Position numbers and translations under genes: made by a program. From Fagopyrum homotropicum (taxonomy: Eukaryota; Streptophyta; Magnoliopsida; Caryophyllales; Polygonaceae): a DNA stretch of 64,000 nt. Where the stretch lies: positions 146,564,494 to 146,628,493 of the forward strand of contig BSWB01000005.1 of the NCBI GenBank assembly GCA_033239125.1, given 5' to 3'. The notes under the pieces were generated by a model. That model did not search any database. It saw only the letters and a program-made list of their open reading frames with translations, and was not told where the DNA came from. This document shows positions 12,149 through 22,814 of the stretch, piece after piece (position 1 is the first letter of the stretch; the number at the start of each line of letters is the position of its first letter).

Positions 12149-15100
12149 CTAGAATCCGATATTGTGAGTATACTGGGAGTATGCTTTCGACTCCATGGCT
12201 ATGGGGGCACGGATCACGTAATCTGGAAGATCAAATGCATCCACGAGCTCCTTGGCGACGTTTCTCACTTGGAAACTAAGGTAGTCCACCAGCTTCTTTA
12301 TTGCCTGGATTTACCACCATACAAAAGATTTGAAAAACTGAAACAAGGATTTGTAATTATAAAAGGATTAACATGGACCATATTGACTAAGGAATTTACC
12401 TTTGCCTTGTTTGGGGCTACATAGTCCACATTACGAAAAGTTCCTATGTCCTTGGAAATTCGATCCAGGGCATAAAGATCACATACAAGTTTTAGAGCAG
12501 CGCGAGTATTGTCATCAGGACAGCTGGGCATAGTACAGGCAATGATTAAATCAAAAGGAGGAAATGAGGAGATTAACTAGCCTTGTCAATCAAACCAGGA
12601 CATACTTATTTACGGCGTCGATGAATTTGGCGAGTATGACAGATTCAATATGGGATTCTGCGAGTGTCAGGAGATGATTCAAGCATCTATTCCAAGCACC
12701 AAAGCCACCAAGAGTCTTAGAGTGCTTCTGGAGCCGCACAGAAACACTATGAAGAAGTCTAGATGTCCGATACTGAGAGAACCCGAACAAGAAGTTAAAA
12801 CCAGTAAGATACCAAGTGTCAGCTTTGAATCAGATGAGGAGGCAAGCTGAGTTTACTTACCCTGAAGGCATCCAGCTGAAATTGTGGATCTCTTAAATGA
12901 TCTTCACCCTCCCACCGAGCAGTTACGGGATTTGGTTGTGAGAGATATGTGTTCATGGACTCTCTTAAATAGTTCCATGTAACTGTCAGTGTTCCTCCTT
13001 GGAACTTCTCCTTATACTGTTTCAGAAGGTCGGCTGCAACCTGCATCACCGTATAAGGAAAAGAAGTGTCTTGGATATGTATTACCATACTACATTTTAC
13101 ACTAAACAGCTCAAAGTTTAATTTTGACCAAGTATACTACATAAATGTTTATGACAGTTGGCATTCAAACAGATGCATACCTGCTGCAAAAGAACTGTAT
13201 TATCCCCTTCAAATGTCTGAAATATGTCATGATCATTCCTCAAGCTACCAAACCGATTGACAGCAGCATATCCATGGCCTCCACAGGCTTCTCTGCAAGT
13301 AGAGATTGATCTAGCTGTATAAGCAGTCACATAAGCCTTGAGACCTGCTGAAAGAGCATGGACGTCCCCCACGACTTCATCATCGTGTGACTTCTTCATC
13401 TCTGAATATCTTTCGACCAGATGTAGCGTTGCAAAGTGGAAAGCATAAGTTGATGCCAACATGGGCATGAGCTTGTGTTGCTGAGACTGGTAATCAAGGA
13501 TGCTGACCTCAGTGTCCTTTGAAGGACCAAATTGATGCCTTAATAAGGAGTATCTTACAGCAATTATGACTGCTATTTTTAGTACACCAACTGATGAATA
13601 AGCAAGACCAACTCTTCCTCCCACAAGTTCTCCCAAAGTAGCAGCAAATCTTTTGTTAACAGTTGGGAGGCTGCTCGTATATCTACCATCACGAGAAACA
13701 TCTCCAAAACGATTTAAGAGATTGTCTCGTGGTATTCTTACAGATTTGAATTTTAAAGCACCGTTATCAACTCCATTAAGGCCAATCTTGTGGCCACAAT
13801 CATGAATTTCAATCCCAGGGAGAACATTATGAGTCTTCAAGTCCCTAATTGGAACAACGAAAGCGTGAACACCCATATCAGAAACTCCTTTTGAACCATG
13901 ATTTGGTAGGATGAGCTTTGCAAATACTGAAGCAAACTTGCCATAACATGCTGCATTGCCTATCCACCATTTGATGGCACCATCATCAGGTGTGTCGATT
14001 ATAAATTCATCTGAGATTGGGTCAAACTTAGCAACTGTTTGGAGACCTTGAACATTTGAGCCTTTCACAAATGGAACAAAATGAACAGAGTCAGCCCTAG
14101 AGAAGTGTAATATATATAATATTGAAGTATGCAAACCTTGAAATGAAGGACTGAATATATCAAATCTCACTAATCAGGAAAATCCACAACAACGCGAAAA
14201 AAATACAAATGGATGTTCTGGTGTATAATGATATATCATATTTGACATAATAACAGACTAAATATTAGCTTAGTAAAGCACTTTAGATTCCAAAAATGCT
14301 CAGTAACGGCATGCAGATATTAATATTTGGCACTAGATAAAATGAACCTAAAATGTGAAAACTACTCACCATGATGGAGCTCAGTCATGGCAAAACAACC
14401 GAGATAATCAAGGTTGTCAATGCCATCATAGAACTTGTCCTTGTGCTTTTTCGTCCCCAAGTTTATCACAGAGCCTCCCCATAAACTGCAAATGTAATTA
14501 TAACTTAATTACCCTATCCAAAAGATCGCAATCACTTACCAGCCGATTAAGACAACTACATATAAGGTAAATACTAAATACATTTAAATCCTAAAGTCAA
14601 TAGTTTGAGTATTCAAACATACAGCAAAAACCGAAAATTCAAAACTCTTAAACTCCCACCCAATTTTGAAAATTTTAGACATGTCTTGCGTAAACTTCTT
14701 TAGCAGAAGATAAGCTCCTTGATCCTAGAAATGAGAGTTCTGCAGTATCATCATCAAAATATTTTGCCTGATAAACTGAAACCCAAATCGTTCCTCAATT
14801 TGAAACTCTGATCAAACCCAAACCGCTGATCATAAACGAGCAACCAAATTAAAGATATCAATCACAAGATTCAAAATCCAAACGCAACATCCTACAATAT
14901 CAGAAAAGCCCTTGCAAGCTACAAAAAAAAAGTCAAATACAACAATGAACACTAATAACCAATCAAGACGTAATTAACCTGTACTGGACGCCCATTTTGA
15001 TTCCAAGGGAGATATCAACGCTTCCAACCGCCTCAAGAATAGCAAAATACTTGGACGGATCCTCAGTCAAATACCGGAACGGCCGAATCCCGGCCTCCCT

Positions 15101-15421
15101 GACGAGTCCAAAGAGCTGGCGGGAACAGAGTTCGCGATGATCGTCCAAGGAGATCTCTAACGGAGTTTGGAGATCAGGTCGTGAATTGAAGTACTGGTAA
15201 ACTTGATCCTGCACGTCCCTATGTTTCCCCCTCATATAATCGACCAACGGTTTAATATCAACTGTTAGTATTTTCGCCTTTCCAGAGCACAATTGCAGCT
15301 CCATATCGCCGGAGAAGTGCCGTGCCGGAGCGGGGTTGAGATGAAGCTTCAACAGCTGGATTCGCCGGAGTGCGGAGGGCTCCAAATCGTGATCGTCATG
15401 TGCTTCGGGTTTAGTTAACAT
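12149..15421 (-). CDS. ACX2: Acyl-CoA oxidase 2, long-chain, peroxisomal (7 exons, 688 aa)
   Basis: ACX2 catalyses the first step of peroxisomal beta-oxidation, oxidising long-chain acyl-CoA to trans-2-enoyl-CoA with FAD and releasing H2O2. Exons on the complement: 15421-14979, 14485-14370, 14061-13181, 13040-12861, 12772-12606, 12523-12400, 12304-12149. All are GT-AG and total 2067 nt in one frame. A PTS2 peroxisomal signal is at residues 20-28 (RIQLLKLHL, R-I-x5-H-L). The acyl-CoA dehydrogenase middle domain includes CFAMTELHHGSNVQGLQ. The catalytic glutamate is E471 in FQTFEGDNTVLLQQ. The protein ends ...YTHNIGF and has no C-terminal SKL-type signal. Similarity to Arabidopsis ACX2 is clear throughout, for example YMRGKH and SRPDLQTP; it is much weaker to ACX1/3/4. 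No disruption is visible. Confidence 0.95.
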
Positions 15422-15858
15422 ATCGGAAGTCGAAACTGGAAATTGAGAACTAGGGTTCAGGGATTGTGTGGTTGGTTGATCGGAGATTAGGGATTGGCGA
15501 TTTGGGGAAGAAGATGAGAGAGATTGGCTTATACGGAACGGCAGATGACGTAATTAATACGTGGCGTGATAAGATGATCATCATATGAATAAAATAAGGC
15601 GGTCTTCTTTCACATTTGGCGCGCCTTGCAACGTCAAATGAATTTGGTCCAAAATTACATGTGTTTTAATTATATTGTTTATTTTTAATTCTTTTTGTTG
15701 GTAAATTGTCGGTCAAGTTCTCAACAATTGTTGTTAGAGATTCTGTATGAGATTAGGAAGCTTTTTAAATTTTGTATGAAAATAATGGTTGAATGTAAAG
15801 ACTAATATAAGAATAGATAGTGTTTTGAAAATATAAATAATATATGAAAAGTTAAATA
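15422..15858 (-). promoter_or_regulatory. ACX2 upstream region
   Basis: Short promoter interval. It has GC-richer sequence near the gene (GGCGCGCC at about 15620, ACGTGGCGTG at about 15560), then becomes AT-rich and is cut off by a Stowaway-like MITE at 15859. I see no clear TATA box. Confidence 0.4.
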
Positions 15859-16149
15859 CTCTCTTCGATCAAAAATAACTGTCATTTTAGCCTTTGACAC
15901 AATTTTTAAGAAAAATATTAAATAGCATAGATTTTGTAAAGTTTTTCTAAATCTTATCATTTATTTAATATTCAACCTTCTTTTAAACCAATAAGAAAGA
16001 TTTTAAAACTAAAATTAATCATTTACACCAATTTTCAAGAACATTTCTTATAATTATTGTTCATTTATTGGCCTAGAAAACTTAAAACGACAGATAATTT
16101 TGATCAAACTTCTAAGGCTAAAACGACACTTATTTTTTATCGGAGGGAG
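15859..16149 (-). mobile_element. Stowaway-like MITE, copy 1 (291 bp)
   Basis: Ends CTCTCTTCGATC... and ...ATCGGAGGGAG, flanked by TA on both sides. The CTCCCTCCGATC terminus and TA target match Tc1/mariner Stowaway MITEs. Same family, opposite orientation, as 31790-32080 and 40451-40714. Confidence 0.88.
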
Positions 16150-16267
16150 TATATATTAAGTATTAAAAATATTTGAAAGACCAAATAACGTGAACTAAAA
16201 TTTTAAAGTTTTAATAATAAGTATTGACAACGAAATAGAGTATTAGTGTAAATAGTTAAATAAAAAT

Positions 16268-16515
16268 TCACTCCGTTTAAATATAGACGTCATCTTTCAA
16301 TAGTGTAAAATAAAGTGGGTCATATTCCTCCACAAATAAACCAATAATATCTTTTTGTAATTTATTTTTTTTTAAATATTTTATGGAAAAAAGAGAAAGG
16401 AATGTTAAAATAAGATTATAGACGGAATGGAATGCAACAAAAAGCTATATAGACGGAGTCTATACGCAAATACGTATAGAAATAATGTGCGTAAATAACA
16501 ATGTAAACGGAGTGG
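16268..16515. mobile_element. Possible MITE with CACTCCGTTTA termini
   Basis: CACTCCGTTTAAATATAGAC at the left and GTAAACGGAGTG at the right form a short terminal inverted repeat about 245 bp apart. Inside are a second pair of GACGGA motifs and the palindrome TCTATACGCAAATACGTATAGA region near 16460-16481. No open frame. Confidence 0.55.
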
Positions 16516-16624
16516 GATGTGGTTAGTATTATATATTGTTGTTTGTTGGACTTCACAAATATTATTTGAAATAACAAGATATCAAGTACTATTAAACGCA
16601 TTGATCGACCTTTCTAAAGAAAAA

Positions 16625-17255
16625 AAAAACATTTGGCCACGAGTCCTTGCTTCATTTGTTCAGTGATATCCCTATCACGAGTAAGTTATGGTTTGTCGTC
16701 CATACTGATTTCGGGTGGACGTTTGTTTTGTATATGGACTTTATTTTTCTGGTTGCGAGGTAATCTTCATTTATCGATTTCATTTAATAATGACAGTGTA
16801 GTGAGTTCTTTGTAGTTGTTCTTTGATGGATGTGGAAGTGGCGTAATGCGCAAGTGTTTCAACGCCTATCAGTTGGTATTGATCGCCAAGACATGTGTTG
16901 GATCCTGCCAAGGAGTATGAACTTGCACGGGCTAAGTGGTATGATGGTGGTAATGCCGCGGTGCATTATCTACATATGGTCCGATGGGGCTTTCCTCCTA
17001 GAGCCCTACAGGTAGTGTGAAGATTAATTCGGATGGAACTTGACAAGTGGATGGTCATGCCACGACGGCATGTATTATTAGGAATAATAGACGATACATG
17101 AGAGTGACAACAAGGTTTTGGAGCTCATATAAGGATTTGTATTCTCCCTATGGTTTAGCTTTAGGAAATTGCTTATGGATTAGAGTTGGCTTGGGATCTT
17201 GGTTATGGTTCGGAAATTCTTGAGGCGGATTCTAAGCTACCTACAAATCTTCTTA
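16625..17255 (+). mobile_element. LINE fragment: zinc-binding tail to RNase H (degenerate)
   Basis: Conceptual translation gives pieces of a plant L1-type retrotransposon ORF2 end: GNLHLSISFNNDSVV, WKWRNAQVFQ, then the linker VKINSDGT, the first catalytic Asp motif of the RNase H domain. A stop follows directly after it. A frameshift near 17163 precedes EIAYGLELAWDLGYGSEILE and ADSK, which carry the later catalytic Glu and Asp. It is a dead copy with several stops and frameshifts. Confidence 0.82.
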
Positions 17256-17289
17256 CGGTGTCACCGCCTTGTTAAATCCAGTAGCTAGA

Positions 17290-17995
17290 TGTCATGGCTA
17301 TATTAGTAAAAACTGGATTAGCTCTTGCATTCGGTCTCCTACAAAGAGAGTATTATGTCGGAAGTGTTTTTCCTGTATAGAGGAGTAAGACAACTGTCAC
17401 CTTACTTACGTGTCCATTGTCTTGAGATATTTGAGAAGGCTATCAATTCACATGTGGAGGAAGGGGCATGGAAACATGTGATCGTTAAATGGGGTGTCCT
17501 GGGATCTCACAAACTTGCATTGTTGATGCATTGTCCTTTTTTGAAAAGCGAAAAAAAAAATTAATCGCCCAAATCAAGCTGTCAAAAAAGTCATTAAAGA
17601 TTTCTGTATTGTTTTGGGAGAGAGTGTAAGTTTCTCTAAATCTAAGTTATTTGCTACCGCTAATGTGACTGGCTCTTTCAAACATAGGATTCAGCTTGCA
17701 GCGGGGTTAACAACTTCTTCGGTATGTCCGTATTGTAGTCACGTACTAGTAGAAACGACTTCAACTTCCTCGTCAACAAAGCAAGACAAAGGCTTGCATC
17801 TTGAAAAGTGAAAACCCTTAACTTCGTTGGACGGTTGACATCGGTAAAATTTGTCCTAAAGATTCAGACGTTACCATACCACCGATGATAAGTTCCCACT
17901 GTGCAACATTCATGCCAAATCTTCTATGCATTTGTATAGAGAGTGTATTGTTCACATGTCGGCGGTCTAGGGAGGGTTTTTTCCTATTGAAGCCT
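17290..17995 (+). mobile_element. LINE fragment: reverse transcriptase to zinc-binding domain (degenerate)
   Basis: Shows reverse-transcriptase pieces RGVRQ.LSPYLRVHCLEIF and EKAINSHVEEGAWKHV, and NRPNQAVKKVIKDFC plus ESVSFSKSKLFATANVTGS in another frame. A zf-RVT-like CNIHAKSSMHLYREC occurs near 17890-17960. Several frameshifts. In an intact LINE this region lies upstream of RNase H, but here it lies downstream of an RNase H fragment. So two separate fragments, or one rearranged element, are present. Confidence 0.8.
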
Positions 17996-18059
17996 ACAGG
18001 GGCTTCTTCTCATGAATGGGGACCAGTAGATTTTGCTAAACCTTAATAGAAAGAATTTG

Positions 18060-18920
18060 GTCAGATGGACACTTTTCTATTTTCATTAGATTTGTGTACC
18101 CCTTAAATTTTTACCACTTCTATTAAATTGAATTTGGAAGGTAAGGGGTTTGATTAAGGGTACATTTACTAAACATATTTATACCGTAAGTCTAGATAAT
18201 AGAGAGAAATCTCATAAAATCCTACTTAGCTAATTTGACCGAAATAATTTAAGATTCCATAAACTAACATAATCTCCGAATACTCAATAAACTCTTGTAA
18301 GGGTTGTTTGGTATTTGTGCTTTAAGCTTTAACTCATTAAGAGCTTGTTTGGTAGGAATTAATAATAACATCTTTTTCTTCATAATCTTCAAAAGCTTCC
18401 ATAAACTACTGAATGACTCGTTTGGTATGCACGCAAGAATATAATTTTATAAGCTTCCATAAATTAGTGATTGATGTCCTAATTTATCCGTAATAAATCA
18501 ATGGCCTAAAACTTGCTTATATTTGAAAAGTTAAGTTGAGATGACCTATGGTAGTTTTTAAAAGAAACAAAAATAAGAATATTAAATTCACTCATTCATG
18601 TAATCATCGTTCGATAAACTTTTGCTATCAAACATAGAAATCAGTTTGAGTGATTTCAAAATCGAGTCCCAATTCCCTAAAAATCATATTAAACAAGCCT
18701 TAAAAGACTCTCCCGAATGCACCCTTAAGCTAATTGAGGGTAAAGATGAAAAAATTTATACTCGGACCGTTTGGAAGTCGATAGTTATTTGATAGCCGAA
18801 GTTTATTAGGTAGTAGAAATAAATAATTGAATATATATATATATATATTTTAATGGGAGCGATTATAATCGATATAAAAATTCTTACAAGATTAAATTTT
18901 TTAACTAAATTCTTTTTGTA
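18060..18920. other. AT-rich intergenic stretch with MITE-like ends
   Basis: No gene seen. Contains GGGTTGTTTGGTATTTGTGC and GAGCTTGTTTGGTAGGAATT near 18300-18360, common at MITE termini, and a short (TA)n at 18832-18847. Confidence 0.4.
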
Positions 18921-18934
18921 TGTTGTTCATACGG

Positions 18935-19275
18935 TTCGGACCAGACCGGACCGGTGAACCGTTAACTGATGAGACCCTGTACCGTAGACCGGACCGTTAC
19001 GGTCCGGTTTCGGGTTGGACCGGTTTGTACCTAAGTTGTGCAATTTTGAATATTTCGGATCGGTCCGGTTTGTACATAAATTGCGCAATTTTAGTGAAGT
19101 TTTTCGGTCAAAACCGGACCGGATATTTGCAATTTACGGTCCGATCCGGGTTACGGTTTAATACGGTCCAAAACCGAACACAGACCGTAACCCGGATTTT
19201 CAAAAAACCATGGACCGTACCCGTAGACCGGGCCAATAACGGTACCGGACCATATATTCCGGTCCAGTCCGATTT
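18935..19275. mobile_element. CGGTCCGG-rich block, probable hAT-type subterminal repeats
   Basis: More than 15 copies of ACCGGACCGG, CGGTCCGGTTT or GGACCGTA variants in both orientations occur within 340 bp, against an AT-rich background. Clustered short GC-rich motifs in both orientations are typical of subterminal regions of plant hAT elements. The apparent 132-aa open frame across it is low-information. Exact ends are not resolved. Confidence 0.6.
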
Positions 19276-19394
19276 TGCAAAGCCTTACTATAACTATGTA
19301 ATCCAGGTTCCAAACTGACCCATTAATTTCATATGCAGTAGGCAATAGTGACGAGAGATTCGTCTCCCCACAAGCAAAATTTGCTATTTTCTTC

Positions 19395-19495
19395 TCTCAT
19401 AAAGCCCAATGGGCCACTCAAATGGGCCAATTCTAAAGTACACACCAACGCTATCGGCCCAATAAGGCGGCCCAATTAGTATGGGCCTTAACTGG
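19395..19495. promoter_or_regulatory. TGGGCC/GGCCCA site II motif cluster
   Basis: About seven TGGGCC or GCCCAA motifs occur in 100 bp (AAAGCCCAATGGGCC, AATGGGCC, CGGCCCAATAAGG, GCGGCCCAATTAG, TATGGGCC). These are site II elements bound by TCP factors in promoters of growth and ribosomal genes. No gene start is recognised on either side, so it may be an orphaned promoter or part of a transposon. Confidence 0.5.
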
Positions 19496-19934
19496 TACTT
19501 TTAAGTTGCGATTACACGGTTTCACTCACCGAAACAAAGTCCTAATTAACAAAAAATAAAATCAACAATCCAATATGTTTTTAATTTTATATTTACCAAA
19601 AAATAAATAACAAAAAAGTATATAAAGTTGATGCTTTCCATTATTTTTTAGATATTATTTGTCCTATTCGACTTTATGTCACTTTCTCCCTTTAAACTAA
19701 ACTCCATATATGAGTAGGTTAATGATCTCTTGACAAGGCAATTTATCATTTTCAATATTTATTCCATTATTTTTAAATTAAAAAAATAAAAAATATATAG
19801 ATGCTGGCCAATGGCCACCTGGAAAACCATATTCCTGACTCGGACACGTCCATCAAGCCCACCAAAACTTCACATCACCAACTATTTGCTATGGATTTTT
19901 TGAAATAAAAAAAGTATTAAAATATCTAAAATGT

Positions 19935-20380
19935 AAAACTGTCAAAGTCCGATACAGACGGATCGGTAGAGCGGGGGTTCGTGTGCATACGAGCGCACAT
20001 GCGCATTAGATCCAAACCCAACACATAAACTCGGTGAAGTTCCATTCTAAAACCAATTGGCAATATAAGGAGTAGGCTAGGGCTGATACATGAGACAATC
20101 TTCTCGGGCTCGGCTCGTCAAAAGCTCGGCTCGGGCTCGGCTCGTTTATAAACGAGCCGAGCTTGAGCACGCCAATGCTCGACTCGTTCGGGTCAAGCAT
20201 ATTTTAGACGAGCTACTCGGGCTCGGCTCGGGCTCGGTTCGTTTATAAACGAGTCGAGCTTGAGCATACTAAGGCTAGGGTCGTTCGGCTCGTATAACAC
20301 CCCTAAGAGTAGCCCACCGACCTTATATACTAGGTTCAGAGTGTCACATCTTTCAATGTGGGGCCTTATTATATCTAACA
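19935..20380 (-). repeat. Dispersed LTR-like repeat, copy interrupted by a hAT element
   Basis: Read on the minus strand: CCCACATTGAAAGATGTGAC, GTATATAAGGTCGGTGGGCT, CCAATTGGTTTTAGAATGGA, then CGCTCGTATGCACACGAACC. The same order of blocks is seen at 21646-21870 and, shortened, at 39662-39770 and 44333-44425. It looks like a solo LTR or other short retroelement family. No coding content. Confidence 0.65.
20078..20306. mobile_element. Short hAT element with GGCTCG subterminal repeats
   Basis: Termini TAGGGCTGATAC and (reverse complement of the right end) TTAGGGGTGTTATAC fit the hAT TAGGGNTG pattern. Flanks GAGTAGGC and GAGTAGCC give a 7/8 match to an 8-bp target duplication. The right flank equals the uninterrupted sequence of the host repeat. 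Inside are two copies of a GCTCGTTTATAAACGAG palindrome surrounded by GGCTCGGCTCG strings. Non-autonomous. Confidence 0.78.
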
Positions 20381-21640
20381 AAAACTAATAATTATAAAAT
20401 TGCTTTAAAGGATTCTTTGTAACAAAGGTATGCACTTGTGCACGCTTCCTTTAAAGAGTTGATTCATTCATCTAAAATGGTGACTCCTTCCATTTGTTTT
20501 GTTTGTGGTCATTTCCTTGTCTTTTCCATTAAAAGTTGATAAGTAAATAAGCATGAGTTGTTGAAAGTTGTTACCTTTTATTTTGATCCGGTAAAATTTG
20601 GTATGTGCCTACTTTTGTAGCAATATATGTGACATGTTTTTTCTTCTACCTACATTGGTCTATGGTGTATAAAAGTGGCTCTAGTTAAAGTTGGTGGATT
20701 TGATAAGCAAGTAAGACTACATGGTAAATGGATATGAGACAATAATTAATTATGGTAAATACAGGATATATGTTATAATATTTGATGTAGTTGTGAGGTG
20801 TTATTATGGCAAATGAAGTTGACGAGTTTCTAAGTTATGATGAACGGAACGTGTGATGCATTTGGGTTGATGATCGTATCCAAGCATGGTTGTTGGTAAT
20901 CTGAGTTAATTGAGTTCGAACTGACCCAAAATAACTAAGGAGCCCAGTTTGTGTGTTTTATGTCGGATCCAAAATGCTTGAACCGGGTTTTGTGTTTTGT
21001 ATTGTTTTTTTGGAAGAGCTTGCTTCCGAACTGGGTTTGTGACATGTTTGTTGGTTCATTTAATGCTACGACATCGTTTGAGCTAGAGGAAGAGATATGA
21101 AGGTTAGTTGGCTCTCACCTAAACCCTAATCTATGATTCTTCTCTTGCCGCTCTTCTCCGGTCATCCTAGAGTTCTACGAGCGAAGAGCTTCTTCTCCTC
21201 CTAAGAGTTGCTTCATGTCTTAATGTTAGATTTCACAACAGAATAGTGAGATCGAGAGCATGAGTCATCGATGACTTCTCGCTTGATAGGAAATTCTGAA
21301 CCACCATATGCGTGGCCACGAAAGAGGTTTTTGGATCTTAAGACTCATGTATTCTCGTTTTATCGTTTTTACCTTTTGTTTTCTTTGTTTTTTATTTTAC
21401 GCTTTCTCCAATATATTTCCTGCTTATATTTATTTGGAAGTATAGTGGATTCGATTTATATGAAATCCGTGGACGTATGGATTTGATCTCACCTTGTAAA
21501 CAAGCAAAAGTATTCTTATTTATCTTCGAATTAATCGCTCTGATCTCTAATATCCATATGAGATTTTCTTTTAGATATGTTATTCTCGGTTTACAATAAT
21601 CGATTGATTTCAGATTTTGGTCATTGGCTTCATTGTATAA
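20381..21640. other. Intergenic stretch, no gene recognised
   Basis: AT-rich, with a GC-richer part at 20860-21260 that includes CACCTAAACCCTAATC and CTCTTCTCCGG, resembling a plant 5' UTR. No supported coding frame follows; the 71-aa frame at 21271 has no family features. Confidence 0.4.
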
Positions 21641-21645
21641 TGTTA

Positions 21646-21870
21646 GAGATAATAAGGTCTCACTGTGAGACCTTATTATCTCACATCGAAAGATGGGGAC
21701 ACTCGAGTCTGATATATAAGGTATGTGGGCTACTCCTCCTATTGTCAACTGATTTTAGGATAGAACCTCGCCGGGTTTATGTGTTGAGCTTGAGCCTAAT
21801 GTGCGCATGTACGCTCGTATGCACGCGACCCTCGCTCTACTGGTCCGTCTTTATCGGACTTTGACATATA
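21646..21870 (+). repeat. Dispersed LTR-like repeat with an inverted-duplicated end
   Basis: Same family as 19935-20380. It starts with a perfect palindrome, GAGATAATAAGGTCTCAC (21646-21663), one T, then its exact reverse complement (21665-21682). It continues CACATCGAAAGATGGGGACA, ATATAAGGTATGTGGGCTAC and CGCTCGTATGCACGCGACCC. Confidence 0.7.
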
Positions 21871-22273
21871 CTTATGTTTTTTCCAGGTTTGTTGTAACGA
21901 TATTTAAAAGTAATATTGTAAAGCTTTGTTTTAGAATTACTACATTTTACAGATTTGATTCCGAACGAATACTTACTTTACATCATAGGTTGAAAATATT
22001 GATAAACTAAATATGACAGATCCCATAATTAAAAAATAATATAAAAAAGTGCAAATAAATATAATAAAATACTATTGCTTAAATTTTCCATTTGGTATGA
22101 GCATGAACATGAGCATATTTGATAGTGAGAGTATAATGAGAATAGAATTATACCATGTCACTTGCTACATTGAATAATGCTTTGGGACGTTGGATCTATC
22201 ACAATTATAGTCTTATAAAATCTTTTTAAAAGATTATATATTTCAAATTTGTTATTTATCGCTCTATCACTTT

Positions 22274-22622
22274 AATGGCTTGTTCATTTCCCATATCAGA
22301 TATGCGTATATCATATATCCGGTATCGGTATAGATATCATAGATATGGATATGAGATTGATATCTCATATCTGATACTTGTGTTTGGTAAGACGATGAGG
22401 TACATCAAAAGAGGAAGACTGGGAAGGGAGAGATTTGAGGGAAACGTGAGAGAAAATGACTGTGATATCTCTCAAAATTTTAAGATATAAAAAACGAAAA
22501 AAAAAATAAAGTATTGATATTTAGGATATCACTTTGATATTCATATACTCAATTACGAAACATGAATATCGGATATGAGATATCCATACCCATATCCTAT
22601 ATCAGGGGAATGAGCAGGCCCT
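22274..22622. mobile_element. MITE rich in GATATG/CATATC motifs
   Basis: Left end TGGCTTGTTCATTTCCCATATC is inverted at the right as GATATAGG..GGGGAATGAGCAGGCC. Between them are many GATATGAGATATC-type blocks. A 71-aa open frame across it is chance. A similar architecture appears near 45565-45815. Confidence 0.65.
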
Positions 22623-22631
22623 AAAATATTT

Positions 22632-22814
22632 AGGACAATTTCGGTAATTAGGTCTTTTTGAAAAACTAGAGTGGTAACTAAGTTTTTTAATGTTTCAACT
22701 AAGTAAATATACCTCAATCATTTGTATTTATTTTCAAACTTTACACACTCATCTCTTAAAGGGTACATTTATTAAACACAAAACTAGAAAAAGCCTAGTA
22801 AACCAAATTATTTC
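22632..22814 (+). repeat. Dispersed ~185-bp repeat, copy B
   Basis: Diverged copy of the repeat at 6648-6828: GGACAATTTCGGTAATTAGG to CTAGTAAACCAAATTATTTC. It abuts the preceding MITE. Confidence 0.75.

Noticed and set aside
18920..19318. 132-aa plus-strand frame
   Set aside because: Translation of the CGGTCCGG repeat block; low information and no family resemblance.
21392..21748. 118-aa minus-strand frame
   Set aside because: Overlaps the palindromic LTR-like repeat and has no domain.
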